From Flavobacteriaceae bacterium (GTDB lineage Bacteria > Bacteroidota > Bacteroidia > Flavobacteriales > Flavobacteriaceae), in assembly GCA_013373635.1 (NCBI GenBank), contig JABXHN010000013.1:1-64000 (forward strand): a stretch of 64,000 nt of DNA. The letters are read 5' to 3'. The position numbers and the translations under genes are program-made. Positions within the stretch are counted from its first letter, which is position 1. Every line of letters starts with the position of its first letter. Of the stretch, positions 25,008 through 36,100 are shown one piece after another. The notes under the pieces are model-generated. The model ran no database searches. It was not told the DNA's origin and saw only the letters and a list, made by a program, of their open reading frames with translations.

Positions 25008-28000
25008 TTATCTATTTATATACAAGAATCCTTTAAAGATTTGTTGTTTTGATTTCTCATTAATTTTTAAAACATAATAATACGTACCAACTGGCACCGT
25101 AACTCCACTGTCGGAATGTCCAGTAAAATATCTATTGTACTGACCATAACCTTTTACTTGGTAAATTATTTTACCCCAACGGTTAAAGATAGTCACTTCA
25201 TTGTCTGGGTAACGTTCAATATTTCTAATAGTGAATACGTCGTTTAATCCATCACCATTTGGTGAGAGCGCATTGTATACTTCGATATCTTCAGCTACTG
25301 TTGGACTTTCAGTGTAAACATTACTGTCTAAATAATCTACAATACCATCATTATCTGCGTCATAACCATCTTCACTATATCCATCTCCGTTTGGATCAGC
25401 ATTCTCAAAATCAGTATTTAATCCATCTCCATCATCATCTACATCTAAGAAATTTGGAAGACCATCCCCATCAGTATCTCCATTTTGACCTTCTTCTGCA
25501 TTTAAAATACCATCTCCATCGCAGTCTAATAAATCCCATTGAGTGCTCGAGGATGAAACAGTTTGATGCTCAACAATCAATGAACATCCATTTAATGGAT
25601 CTGTTAGGTCTTGAACTTCAGTGAAGTCGATAACTCCGTCTGCATCAGTATCCACATTGTAATAATCGGTACCTATTTCTAATTCGTAAGATGTCAATAA
25701 ACCGTCTCCATCATCGTCAGTATCTAAGAAATTTGGAGCTCCATCACCATCTAAATCTTCAGCATCTATAGGATTTCCATCATTATTTTGATCTGAGAGT
25801 TCATTTAAAGTAGGTACTCCATCTCCATCATCATCAGGATCTAAGTAATCAGGAAGTGAATCATCATCAGTGTTTCTAGCATCAGATGGATTGCCATCTC
25901 CGTTAAAGTCAGCTAATTCATACATCGTCAAGATACCATCATTATCATCATCATCGTCAAGGAAGTTCACAATTCCATCATTATCGGTATCCCATACCAC
26001 AAGGGTGATTGATCGAGAAGCTGGATCAACACCGACTTCATTGATATTCAATAATCCATCTCCATCACAATCCAAAGTTTCCCAAGCTAGGGTACCAGCC
26101 TCTTCCGTTTGGTGATTTACGATTAATGAACAAGCTTCTAATGGGTTGGTTTGATCATCAACCTCAATTGCATCAAGAACTCCATCATTATCAGTATCAA
26201 CTAGGAGTGGGTTGGTTCCAATTGAATTCTCATATTCATCAGTAAGCCCATCGTTATCATCATCAGGATCAACACAATTTGGTAGAAGATCACCATCGGT
26301 ATCTAAAGATAAGTCGTTCTCATCTAAAGGATCAGAACCACAAAGAATTTCATGGAAATCTGATTGACCATCATTATCGTCATCCGTGTCTGCATTGTCA
26401 CCAATACCATCTAAATCGTTATCTACCCATTCAGCAGCATCGTAGGGGAAGACATCTTGATCATCGTTTACACCATCATTGTCATCGTCATCATCACAAC
26501 TATCTCCAATTCCATCATTGTCATAATCTTTTTGATCGGTATTAGGAGTAGTGATACAATTGTCAATATCGTCTGTGATTCCATCGCCATCAGAGTCTTT
26601 TTGATAATCTGCACATCCATTTTCATCGACAATCGCTCCAAAGTTTGTATTAGGACATAAATCCTCTACATCAAATACTCCATCGCCATCAGCATCGCCA
26701 ACTCCAACTCTAAGCTCTGTACTAATCGATGCAGAGTTAAATTTGTTTGGTATTGCCAACTGAACTGCTGTAATGGTTATTGTTCCAGCATTTAAGAGTT
26801 TTACTGTTGTACCGCTTATGGTGGCAACTGAAAGATTACTCGAGCTGTAAACTATTGTTCCACTCACCGTAGAAGTTGGTGCTGTAATCTCAAAATCAGG
26901 ATCATTGTCTAATTTTGCTCCTATATTAAAATTACTCAAGACTACATCTCCTGGTTCAATAACAATCGATTTCTGAACAGGAACAGCTGGGTTGTAGTAA
27001 TCATTTCCACTTTGAGTTACCTGAATGACAATAACACCAGTTTGATAAACAGTAAGAGTGTTTCCAGAAATACTCGATATATCAGAAGCCTTTCCACTTG
27101 TTCCTGGACCATCCACAATGCTAAATAGTGGTGTTAATCCTGAATCTGCAGTTGCTTTGAGTTTTAAACTTAAATTTTCACGATATTTAACAGGAGTATC
27201 AATACTAAAGTCGATACTCTGAGCCACTTTAACCACATCCATTGATTGGCTAATTGAAGCTCCTAAATAGCGATTGGTTTCGGCAACACTATAGGTGATA
27301 CTCACCATACCTGTTTGACCAATTTGAACTAAACTATAATTACCAATAGTACCTGATAAGGTAGCAGCGGAGCCAGCCTCCAAACTAATCGTAACATCTT
27401 CTCCCGAAGATGAAGTAGTTCCTATTGCAACATCTGTAAAGTCTTTTAATGGTTTCGTATTTGGAATTGGTTCAACACTGAGTGTTTGAATCGCCTTATC
27501 GATACTAAGAGTCATCGTAACAGTTGCGGCATTGTAATTAGCTGTTTCATTTTGATGAGCTGTAATAATAACTGAACCAGCATAGTCAATAGAAACTGAA
27601 TTAGAATTAATGCTCACTAAAGTAGATGATTCCGTAAAACTCCAAGTTCCGTCTGAATTAGAACTTGGTGGAATTAAATCAAAATCAGCATCTCCATAAG
27701 TCTTAGTCACATCTTCAAATACACCAAGAATTGGATTAGCTTTAGCCACAGTAAGTGTAGCAGTAGTTGAACTAGAAGCATAACCTCCTGAGGCTACTTG
27801 AGAAGCAGTAATTACAGTGCTACCTGCTCCAACAATAGTCACAGTAGTACCACTAATAGTTGCAATTGAAGTATTCGATGAACTATAGCTAATGGTACCA
27901 GATGATGATGAAGTGGCACTTAGTTCAAAATCAGGATCGTTGTACACTTTGGCAATATCATTCAAGTTCAATAATGAATCATCTTGGGCAACGCTAAGGG

Positions 28001-31000
28001 TTGCTGTGACACTTGCAGCCTTGTAATTAGAGTCAGAAGTTTGAGATGCTGTGATAATAGAAGTTCCGGGTCCAATAATATGAACTGTTGTTCCGCTAAT
28101 GGTCGCAACACTTGTATTACTAGAGACATAACTAATCGCTCCAGTACTACTAGAAGCAGCACTGACACTAAAGTCTGGGTCATTAAATGTTTTGCTTAGA
28201 TCATCAAGACGTATCAATGGCTCGTCTTTTTCAACTGTAAGTGTTGCAGTTACAGATGCTGTATTGTAGTTCGATTCAGAAGCTTGAGTTGCAGTTAATT
28301 CAGCAGTTCCTGCTCCAACAATTGTAAGGGTGGTTCCACTAATGGTTGCTACAGATCCATCTGAAGAACTAAATACAAAGGATCCCGTACTCGATGAGCT
28401 AGCACTTAATTCATAATCAGGGTCATTAAAGGTTTTAATGATATCGTTAAAAGTTATGATCGGATCATCCTTGATTACAGTGATCGTAACCGTTGTATTC
28501 GCTGAATTGTAATTAGAGTCAGAAAGTTGGCTTACAGTAATGACTGCAGAACCAGCTCCATTAATACTAACTAAATTACCGTTAATTAATACAACAGCAG
28601 TATCAGATGATGAATACGAATAGGCTCCAGTGCTACTTGAAGTGGCACTTAAACTGAAGTCTGAATCGTTGTATGTCTTAGTAATATCACTGAAATTAAT
28701 AAGTGGATCATCTTTTAATACTGTAAGTGTCGTTGTCACAGATGCAGCATTGTAATTGTTTCCGACACCTTGTGATGCAGTAATCACCGCAGAACCTGAC
28801 CCCACGATAGTGACTACAGATCCACTCACCGTAGCTACAGAAGCATCACTAATACTATAGCTAACTTCATTAGGGCTATTTGAACTAGCATTTAAACTAA
28901 AGTCTGAATCGTTATAAGTCTTAGTTATCGCAGCGAGATTGATAACTGGATCGTCTTTTAAGACCGTTATACTCATTGTAGCTGTTCCTGCGTTGTAATT
29001 TACATCAGCTGCTATTGCTACCGTTACACTCACTACTCCAGCTCCTTGAATACTCACTGTTCGACCACTGATTGTCACAATCGAATTATCGTTCGAAGCA
29101 TATGAAATTGTACCAGTACTATTACTCAAAGCACTTAGACTAAAGTCTGCATCGTTATAAGTTTTGGTGATATCTGAAATTGTAATCGTAGGATCATCCT
29201 TTAAAACAGTTAAAACAGCTGTTGTAGTTCCTGCATTGTAATTTGCATCTGAAGCCTGATTTACCGTAATCGTTGTACTTCCAGTTCCTACAATACTCAG
29301 TGTATTTCCACTGATGGTTGCAACACTACTTACACTTGAACTATAAGTCAAGCTACCTGTTGAATTCGAACTAGCATTTAAGGCAAAATTTGGATCGTTA
29401 TAAGTCTTGGTTAAATCAGCTAAACTAACAGTAGGATCGTCTTTTAGAACCGTTAAGGTCGCAGTAGTTGTACCAGCTAAATAATTGGCATCCTCAGCCT
29501 GATTCACAGTAATTACAGCAGTTCCTGCTCCGATAATGGTCACCGTAGATCCACTGATGCTTGCAACTGAAGTATCTGATGAAGAATAGGTATAAGAACC
29601 TGTACTACTAGAGCTAGCACTTAAATCAAAGTCAGGATCGTTATAAGTTTTTGTAGTATCAGAGAAGCTAATTGGAGCCGATGCTTTTAAGACCCTAAAG
29701 CTAGTTGTTACAGTTGCTGAAGTAAAGTTATCCCCTTCTATCTGAGTTGCAGTAATTATTGAAGTACCTGCTCCAACAATAGTTACTGTAGTTCCACTAA
29801 TCGTGGCCACAGAACTATCCGATGAACTATAACTAATCGATTCAGGACTATTCGATGTTGCTGAAATACTAAAGTCTGCATCACCATAGGTCTTATCTGC
29901 AATACTGAATGATATGGTAGGGGTTGATTTTCTTACAGTCAATACAGCTGAAATAGTCGCTGAATTAAATTTATTTGGAACTGCCAATTGTTGAGCTGTA
30001 ATAACAGCTGAACCAGCACCAACTATTCTATAGGTATCACTGCTAATCGATGCCACATTTAAATTACTTGAACTGTATACAAAAGTGGTATTATCAGTAG
30101 AAGTAGTTGTGGTTGGAGCATTGATACTTATTGAACCATTTAGGTAATCCAAGTAGTCCGATTCCATATCGTTAAAGTTCGATAGACTGACTTCTCCTGG
30201 CTGAATTACAATCGATCTTTGGACTGTAGCAGCAGGGTTGTATAATGAATTACCAGCTTGATCAGCATCCACTACAATAACTCCCGTTTGAGATACCGTA
30301 AGGGTGTTTCCAGAAAGTGTAGCAGGACCAGATACTAAACTAAAGCTAGGAGTCAATCCAGAAGTTGAACTAGCACTTAAATCAATTGTTAAACTCTCTT
30401 GATAGCTAATAGGTGAACTTACAGTAAAACTGATGTTCTGAGCTGTTTTAACCACATCCATCACCTGAGAAACAGTTGCTGATAAATAGCGATTGGTTGC
30501 GGGTGCTGAATAGGTAACAGTTACAAGACCAGTTGTCCCAATATTAACTAAACTGTAATTTCCAGTAGTTCCGGATAAAGTAGCAGCACTTCCAGGGGTG
30601 ACAGCAATGGTCACACTCTCAGATGAAGTAGCACTTGCAGCAAGAGGAATTTGATCGAAATCTTTTAAAGGTTGCTCTGTAGGAATTGCTTCAACGTTTA
30701 TCGATTGAATTGCCTTGTTAATGGTTAAGGTCATCGAAGTGGTTGCAGCATTGTAATTAGCAGTTGTAGCCTGCGTAGCTGTAATAACCACTTGACCTGA
30801 AAAATTAAGCGATACCGAATCACCACTGATGGTAGCACTAACCGATGATGCGGTATAGGTCCATGAACCATCTGAGGTTGAGCTCGGTTGTGTTAGACTA
30901 AAGTCTGCATCTCCATAAGTTTTAGTAACATCTGCAAATGATCCAATAATTGGATCTGCCTTATTTATAACTAAAGAAGCTGTTGCAGTTGCTGAATTGT

Positions 31001-32624
31001 AATTCGCATCCGACTCTTGACTTACTCTTATGGTCGTAGATCCCGTACCCAGAATAGAAACGGTGGTTCCGCTAATTGTAGCAATATTGTAATCTTCAAA
31101 AGTATATTTAAAAGAACCGGTACTACTAGAAGTGGCACTTAAATTAAAATCTGCATCTGTATAGATCTTCGTATAATCTGAAATACTAATCACAGGATCG
31201 TCTTTTGCAACTGTTAAAGTAGCTGTAGTTGATCCAGCATTGTAATTTGAATCAGAAGCTTGATTAACCGTGATCACTGAAGTACCAGCGCCTACAATAG
31301 TCACAGTAGTTCCACTGATAGTCGCTACTGAAGTATTTGAAGAACCATAAGTAATTGCTCCTGTACTACTTGAAGTGGCACTTAAATTAAAATCAGGATC
31401 GTTATAAGTTTTAGAGATAGTTCCTAAACTCACTATTGGATCATCTTTTTGCACTGTTAATGAAGCAGTCACTGTCGCTGAATTGTAGTTGGAATCAGCA
31501 GCTTGAGTAGCTGTAATCACAGCATTTCCAGCTCCAACAATAGTAACTGTTGATCCGCTGATGGTTGCAATATTCAGATCACTAGAACTATATGCAATCA
31601 AACCTGTACTACTCGAAGTGGCACTTAATGTAAAATCAGGATCGTTATAAGTCTTCACTACATCATTTAATCCACTAATGCTTGGATTGTCTTTGTTAAC
31701 AGTGAGGGTTGAAGTTGCAGTTCCTGATTTGTAATTGGAGTCTGAAGCTTGATTCACTGTAATCACAGAAGTTCCTGCTCCAACTATAGTAACAGTGGTA
31801 CCACTGACAGTCGCAACAGAAGTAGTTCCAGAACTAAAACTAAAGTCACCACTACTATTTGAAATTGCAACCAAATCAAAATCAGCATCGTTAAAGAACT
31901 TGGTCATATTGCTCATATTGATCACAGGATCGTCTTTAGCAACGGTTAGTGTTGCTGTAATGGTAGCTGAATTATAATTATCGTCTGCAGCCTGAGAGGC
32001 AGATATAATAGCAGTACCAGCACCGATTATGGTAACAGTCGATCCACTAATGGTCGCTACAGAATAATCATTAGAATCATAGCTGATAGAACCTGTACTA
32101 GAGGAAGTTGCACTAACACTAAAATTAGCATCATTGTAAACTTTTGACACATCATTTAAACCTAATAGAACAGGGTTGTCTTTGTTAACCGTTAGAGTTG
32201 CAGTAACAGATCCTGAATTGTAATTATCATCTGAAACTTGACTTACTGTAATCACTGAAGTTCCTGCCCCAACAATGGTCACTGTAGTTCCACTAATGGT
32301 CGCTACAGAGGTGTCTGAAGAACTATAGGTAATTGCTCCAGTACTATTGGTACTCGCACTTAAATTAAAGTCCGCATCATTATAAGTCTTGGTGATATCA
32401 GATAGACTCACAACCGGGTTGTCTTTATTGACTGTAAGAGTAGCAGTAACAGACCCTGAATTGTAATTAGAATTCGCTACTTGATTCACCGATATCACAG
32501 ACGTTCCTGCTCCAACTAGAGTAACTGTAGTTCCACTGATGGTCGCAACAGAGGTATCAGAAGAACTGTACGAAATGGCTCCTGTGCTATTGGTACTCGC
32601 ATGATACAGATCGACTAGGATCAT
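25008..32624 (-). CDS. Giant Ig-like/TSP3 repeat surface protein with T9SS type B sorting domain; 5' end appears truncated
   Basis: This 2538-residue open frame has three parts. Residues 1 to about 1970 are some 24 tandem beta-sandwich modules of 70-85 residues, with a core like KTYNDADFNLSASS, SVATISGTTVTIVGAGT and NYNSGSVTATLTV. A thrombospondin type 3-like, Asp-rich calcium-binding stretch follows (DSDGDGITDDIDNC-type units). The last 90 residues are the gliding motility-associated domain (LSPNGDGLNDVF, then VTIFNRWGKIIYQ), which directs T9SS export. The expected product is a cell-surface adhesin. There is no signal peptide. The frame opens with MILVDLYH and joins the middle of the first repeat at about 32601, with TAA directly before the ATG. 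This suggests loss of the 5' end, a rearrangement or an assembly error. PorP/SprF follows after 3 bases. Confidence 0.85.
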   Translation of the reverse strand: MILVDLYHASTNSTGAISYSSSDTSVATISGTTVTLVGAGTSVISVNQVANSNYNSGSVTATLTVNKDNPVVSLSDITKTYNDADFNLSASTNSTGAITYSSSDTSVATISGTTVTIVGAGTSVITVSQVSDDNYNSGSVTATLTVNKDNPVLLGLNDVSKVYNDANFSVSATSSSTGSISYDSNDYSVATISGSTVTIIGAGTAIISASQAADDNYNSATITATLTVAKDDPVINMSNMTKFFNDADFDLVAISNSSGDFSFSSGTTSVATVSGTTVTIVGAGTSVITVNQASDSNYKSGTATSTLTVNKDNPSISGLNDVVKTYNDPDFTLSATSSSTGLIAYSSSDLNIATISGSTVTIVGAGNAVITATQAADSNYNSATVTASLTVQKDDPIVSLGTISKTYNDPDFNLSATSSSTGAITYGSSNTSVATISGTTVTIVGAGTSVITVNQASDSNYNAGSTTATLTVAKDDPVISISDYTKIYTDADFNLSATSSSTGSFKYTFEDYNIATISGTTVSILGTGSTTIRVSQESDANYNSATATASLVINKADPIIGSFADVTKTYGDADFSLTQPSSTSDGSWTYTASSVSATISGDSVSLNFSGQVVITATQATTANYNAATTSMTLTINKAIQSINVEAIPTEQPLKDFDQIPLAASATSSESVTIAVTPGSAATLSGTTGNYSLVNIGTTGLVTVTYSAPATNRYLSATVSQVMDVVKTAQNISFTVSSPISYQESLTIDLSASSTSGLTPSFSLVSGPATLSGNTLTVSQTGVIVVDADQAGNSLYNPAATVQRSIVIQPGEVSLSNFNDMESDYLDYLNGSISINAPTTTTSTDNTTFVYSSSNLNVASISSDTYRIVGAGSAVITAQQLAVPNKFNSATISAVLTVRKSTPTISFSIADKTYGDADFSISATSNSPESISYSSSDSSVATISGTTVTIVGAGTSIITATQIEGDNFTSATVTTSFRVLKASAPISFSDTTKTYNDPDFDLSASSSSTGSYTYSSSDTSVASISGSTVTIIGAGTAVITVNQAEDANYLAGTTTATLTVLKDDPTVSLADLTKTYNDPNFALNASSNSTGSLTYSSSVSSVATISGNTLSIVGTGSTTITVNQASDANYNAGTTTAVLTVLKDDPTITISDITKTYNDADFSLSALSNSTGTISYASNDNSIVTISGRTVSIQGAGVVSVTVAIAADVNYNAGTATMSITVLKDDPVINLAAITKTYNDSDFSLNASSNSPNEVSYSISDASVATVSGSVVTIVGSGSAVITASQGVGNNYNAASVTTTLTVLKDDPLINFSDITKTYNDSDFSLSATSSSTGAYSYSSSDTAVVLINGNLVSINGAGSAVITVSQLSDSNYNSANTTVTITVIKDDPIITFNDIIKTFNDPDYELSASSSSTGSFVFSSSDGSVATISGTTLTIVGAGTAELTATQASESNYNTASVTATLTVEKDEPLIRLDDLSKTFNDPDFSVSAASSSTGAISYVSSNTSVATISGTTVHIIGPGTSIITASQTSDSNYKAASVTATLSVAQDDSLLNLNDIAKVYNDPDFELSATSSSSGTISYSSSNTSIATISGTTVTIVGAGSTVITASQVASGGYASSSTTATLTVAKANPILGVFEDVTKTYGDADFDLIPPSSNSDGTWSFTESSTLVSINSNSVSIDYAGSVIITAHQNETANYNAATVTMTLSIDKAIQTLSVEPIPNTKPLKDFTDVAIGTTSSSGEDVTISLEAGSAATLSGTIGNYSLVQIGQTGMVSITYSVAETNRYLGASISQSMDVVKVAQSIDFSIDTPVKYRENLSLKLKATADSGLTPLFSIVDGPGTSGKASDISSISGNTLTVYQTGVIVIQVTQSGNDYYNPAVPVQKSIVIEPGDVVLSNFNIGAKLDNDPDFEITAPTSTVSGTIVYSSSNLSVATISGTTVKLLNAGTITITAVQLAIPNKFNSASISTELRVGVGDADGDGVFDVEDLCPNTNFGAIVDENGCADYQKDSDGDGITDDIDNCITTPNTDQKDYDNDGIGDSCDDDDDNDGVNDDQDVFPYDAAEWVDNDLDGIGDNADTDDDNDGQSDFHEILCGSDPLDENDLSLDTDGDLLPNCVDPDDDNDGLTDEYENSIGTNPLLVDTDNDGVLDAIEVDDQTNPLEACSLIVNHQTEEAGTLAWETLDCDGDGLLNINEVGVDPASRSITLVVWDTDNDGIVNFLDDDDDNDGILTMYELADFNGDGNPSDARNTDDDSLPDYLDPDDDGDGVPTLNELSDQNNDGNPIDAEDLDGDGAPNFLDTDDDGDGLLTSYELEIGTDYYNVDTDADGVIDFTEVQDLTDPLNGCSLIVEHQTVSSSSTQWDLLDCDGDGILNAEEGQNGDTDGDGLPNFLDVDDDGDGLNTDFENADPNGDGYSEDGYDADNDGIVDYLDSNVYTESPTVAEDIEVYNALSPNGDGLNDVFTIRNIERYPDNEVTIFNRWGKIIYQVKGYGQYNRYFTGHSDSGVTVPVGTYYYVLKINEKSKQQIFKGFLYINR
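25290..26710 (-). repeat. TSP3-like Asp-rich calcium-binding repeats with a duplicated Cys/HQT module
   Basis: Many DxDxDGxxD-type units occur. Inside them a module of about 40 residues occurs twice: CSLIVNHQT...LDCDGDGLLN (near 26050-26150) and CSLIVEHQT...LDCDGDGILN (near 25510-25600). Each has two Cys, which could form a disulfide. Confidence 0.75.
26711..27726 (-). repeat. Higher-order block, copy 2 (four divergent modules)
   Basis: The order is FEDVTKTYGDADF, PLKDFTDVAIGTT, VKYRENLSLKLKA, VVLSNFNIGAK, matching the block at 29921-30945 with diverged sequence. It ends where the calcium-binding Asp-rich region begins. Confidence 0.7.
29921..30945 (-). repeat. Higher-order block, copy 1 (four divergent modules)
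   Basis: This block is four modules in fixed order: FADVTKTYGDADF, then PLKDFDQIPLAAS, then ISYQESLTIDLSASS, then VSLSNFNDMES. The same order recurs at 26711-27726. Each block follows a run of ordinary modules, so the array is a duplicated run-plus-block unit. Confidence 0.7.
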
Positions 32625-32683
32625 TTAACAACGATTTAGGATCTCAAAATCGCATCAAATCTTTTTTTTTGTAATTTTACCAT

Positions 32684-33097
32684 GTGATAAATATTTATAA
32701 ACAAATAGGAGCTTTTGTATTTGCCTTGTTGATTATTGGTTCAACAACAGCAACTGCTATGAGTTTTCACCTTTGCGGAGGTGCAGTAACTGACACCGCT
32801 TTTTATAAAGAAGCTGAAGGTTGCGGAATGCATCACCATACTCCAAAAAGCGATTTACCTCTAGTATCAAAGAAATCTTGTTGTGTCAATGACACTGTCA
32901 ATTTAAACAGTGATATTTCTATTGTAATAGAAAAACAACAGTCTACTGATACCTTTGTTTTTATTACTCCTTTAAATAAGATTTCAAATACTGATTTGAT
33001 TGTAATCGATCAGAAGCAATCTTCTACTATTAACAACCACTCCCCTCCCTTTAAAGATTCCAATCTCTACAAGATCTTTGAAGTTTATTTGATTTGA
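32684..33097 (+). CDS. HYC_CC_PP family protein
   Basis: This small exported protein has an N-terminal hydrophobic signal (FVFALLIIGSTTATAM). It then carries the metal-ligand-like elements that name the family: FHLCGG, a His/Cys region GCGMHHH, the KKSCCVND pair and a late SPPF. Proteins of this kind sit beside cation-efflux operons in Bacteroidota, and this one opens such a cluster. Metal binding is likely but unproven. The start is GTG 32684, directly after a TAATTTTAC promoter-like box at 32672-32680. The ATG 2 bases upstream runs straight into TGA. Confidence 0.78.
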   Translation: MINIYKQIGAFVFALLIIGSTTATAMSFHLCGGAVTDTAFYKEAEGCGMHHHTPKSDLPLVSKKSCCVNDTVNLNSDISIVIEKQQSTDTFVFITPLNKISNTDLIVIDQKQSSTINNHSPPFKDSNLYKIFEVYLI

Positions 33098-33173
33098 TTT
33101 AACCGCTACTAGGATGTTTTCAGTCCTAGCTTTCTGCATTTTCAATAAATTGTAAACGGTTAAATTCAATACC

Positions 33174-36100
33174 ATGCTCAACAAAAGCATCAAATACTTG
33201 ATAGAAAATAAATTTATAGTTTTTGTCCTTCTAGTATTAATTCTAGGATGGGGAATGACTCATGCTCCATTTAATTGGAACAACAAATTAATCACGCAAG
33301 ATCCTGTTCCAGTGGATGCTATTCCTGATCTTGGTGAAAATCAACAAATAGTCTTCAGCAAATGGGAAGGAAGATCTCCACAAGACATCGAAGATCAAAT
33401 CACCTACCCCCTAACCACGACGCTTCTTGGAATACCAGGCGTAAAAACGATTCGATCGTCATCCATGTTTGGATTCTCGAGTATCTATATCATTTTTGAA
33501 GAGGATATCGAATTCTATTGGTCTCGTTCTCGAATACTTGAAAAACTCAACGCACTACCTCAAGGCTTGTTGCCACAGGGTGTCCAACCGAGTTTAGGCC
33601 CCGATGCAACAGCATTAGGACAGCTGTTTTGGTATACGATAGAAGGTCGAGATCCCGATGGAAATCCAACTGGAGGTTGGGATTTAGACGAGCTTCGATC
33701 TGTACAAGACTTCTACGTTAAATACGCCTTAGCCTCAGCTCAGGGAGTTTCCGAGGTTTCCTCGATTGGAGGTCATATCAGAGAATATCAAGTGGATGTC
33801 GATCCTAAAAAGTTAGAACAATACGATATTTCATTGGCACAAATCGCACAAGCGATCAAAGGATCGAATAAAGATATTGGGGCACAAACTATTGAAATCA
33901 ATCGTGCTGAATATTTTGTCAGAGGATTGGGATCCATCACAAGTTTGAAAGATTTGGAACAGGTAGCAGTAAAGACTACCGACTACAGACCCATTTATTT
34001 AAATGAAATTGCCAATATTCAATTTGGACCAGCTCAACGAAGAGGAATCTTAGATAAATCAGGCGTAGAAGCTGTTGGTGCAGCAGTAGTATCTCGATAC
34101 GGTGCTAATCCTTTAGAAGTAATTGAAAACGTCAAAGAAAAAATCGCAGAACTTTCTCCAGGATTACCTTCAAAAGTATTAGCAGATGGAACTGTGTCCA
34201 AGCTTACCATTATTCCCTTCTACGATCGAACTGAACTCATTCAAGAAACGCTTGGAACTCTTGATGAGGCCCTAAGTCTTGAAATCCTGATCACGATTCT
34301 CGTAATTGTAATCATGCTATATAACTTAAGAGCTTCAGCATTGATATCGGGACTCTTACCTCTAGCTGTACTTATCGTTTTTATCGCGATGAAGTACGCC
34401 AATGTAGATGCCAACATTGTATCGCTTTCAGGAATTGCAATTGCCATTGGAACCATGGTTGATGTGGGAATTATCCTCACTGAAAATATCATCAGAAGAT
34501 TAAATGAAGACCAAAATAAAACTCCAATCAATGAATTGGTCTTTAATGCGACAAAAGAAGTCTCCTCTGCAATCATCACCGCAGTTCTAACGACCATTGT
34601 GAGTTTTATTCCTGTATTTGCACTTATAGGCGCAGAAGGAAAACTATTTAGACCACTTGCTTTCACTAAGACCTTTGCTTTAATAGCTGCACTGTTGATT
34701 TCATTATTTATCATCCCACCAATAGCTGCAATTATCTTTAAAAAGTCTACTCAAAAAGGCATTTACAGTCGTTTTAAACAACAGATCAAAGATCAAATCA
34801 ATTCTTTTTACCCAAAATCAATAGCTGGAATTAAGCTGCCAAACCCTTTACTATTAATCACCCTTGGATTAATTTTGTTTATGCTGACTGCCCTATGGGT
34901 CCCAATGGGAGTTGACAAAAGCTATATGCTCAATCTGTTGATTGTAGTGCTTTTAACCTTTGGTATTTTAGGTCTATTCAAATTGTTTCAAAAAAAGTAT
35001 CAAGGAATCTTAGAATGGGCCTTAGCAAATAAATTAAAATTTTTAGCTATTCCTATTTCGCTACTTGTATTTGGTGCACTTATCTTTTCAAATACTCAAA
35101 AAGAGTTTATGCCTGCTTTAGACGAAGGATCCTTTTTACTTATGCCGAGCTCTTTGCCACATGCAGGAATTGAACAAAACAGAGAAACTCTGAGACAATT
35201 AGATCTTGCCGTTGCACAAATACCAGAAGTAGCCACTGTAGTTGGTAAATCTGGAAGAACAGAATCTGCTTTAGATCCCGCACCCCTTTCGATGTATGAA
35301 AACGTCATCAATTACAAGAGTGAATTTGTAAAAAATGAAGAGGGTGATTTACAAAAATTCAAAGTCAATGAAGATGGATTTTTTGTTCTCAAAGACGGGT
35401 CTTTGATTTACAACCCTAATATTGAACTATCAGAAAAACAACATAGCTATGCTTCTGAACGTTTATTCCATCAGATCAATCCAAATGAACTCATTGTTGA
35501 TTCCAGAGGTGAGCTTTATCGCAATTGGAGACCTGAAATCAAAACTGCAAATGATATTTGGAATGAAATCGCTCGAGTGAGTAAAATTCCTGGTGTGACT
35601 TCTGCTCCCAAATTACAACCGATTGAAACGCGTCTTGTGATGCTTCAAACAGGAATGCGTGCTCCTCTTGGCATCAAAGTAAGAGGTTCTAGCTTAGAAC
35701 AAATCGAAGCCTTTGGATTTGAACTCGAAAAACAACTAAAAACCATAAAAGGAGTAAAAGAGCAAACAGTCTTTGCTGATCGAATGGTTGGAAAACCCTA
35801 TTTGATTTTTGATCTCGATCGCGATAAAATTGCTCGTTATGGACTGACTATTTCAAAAGTTCAAGAGAGCCTTCAGCTCGCTGTTGGTGGGGTTCCATTG
35901 ACTCAAACCATCGAAGGAAGAGAGCGATACAATATTCGTCTTCGTTATCCTCGATCACTTAGAAACGATCCAGAGGAGCTGAGTAACATTTCAATTGATT
36001 TGCCTAACGGAACTACGATTCCTATTAGTGAAGTGGCTCAAATTAAGTATGAAAGAGGTCCTGGACAAATCAAGAGTGAGGATGGATTTTTAGTGGGATA

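Larger units (their letters stand above)
26711..32601 (-). repeat. Coding tandem repeat array, about 24 Ig-like modules
   Basis: The period is roughly 220-250 bases. Modules share strings such as the reverse complement of CCACTGATGGTCGCAACAGA. Most end in a lysine hinge (VNKDNP, VAKDDP, VLKDDP). The count was made by eye on the translation. Confidence 0.85.

Noticed and set aside
25259-26660. His/Leu-rich plus-strand reading frames across the TSP3 region
   Set aside because: They are antisense shadows of the GAT/GAC-rich calcium-binding repeats on the minus strand.
26711-32601. CRISPR-like array
   Set aside because: Repeat units are 220-250 bases, coding and diverged, with no short identical repeats separated by unique spacers.
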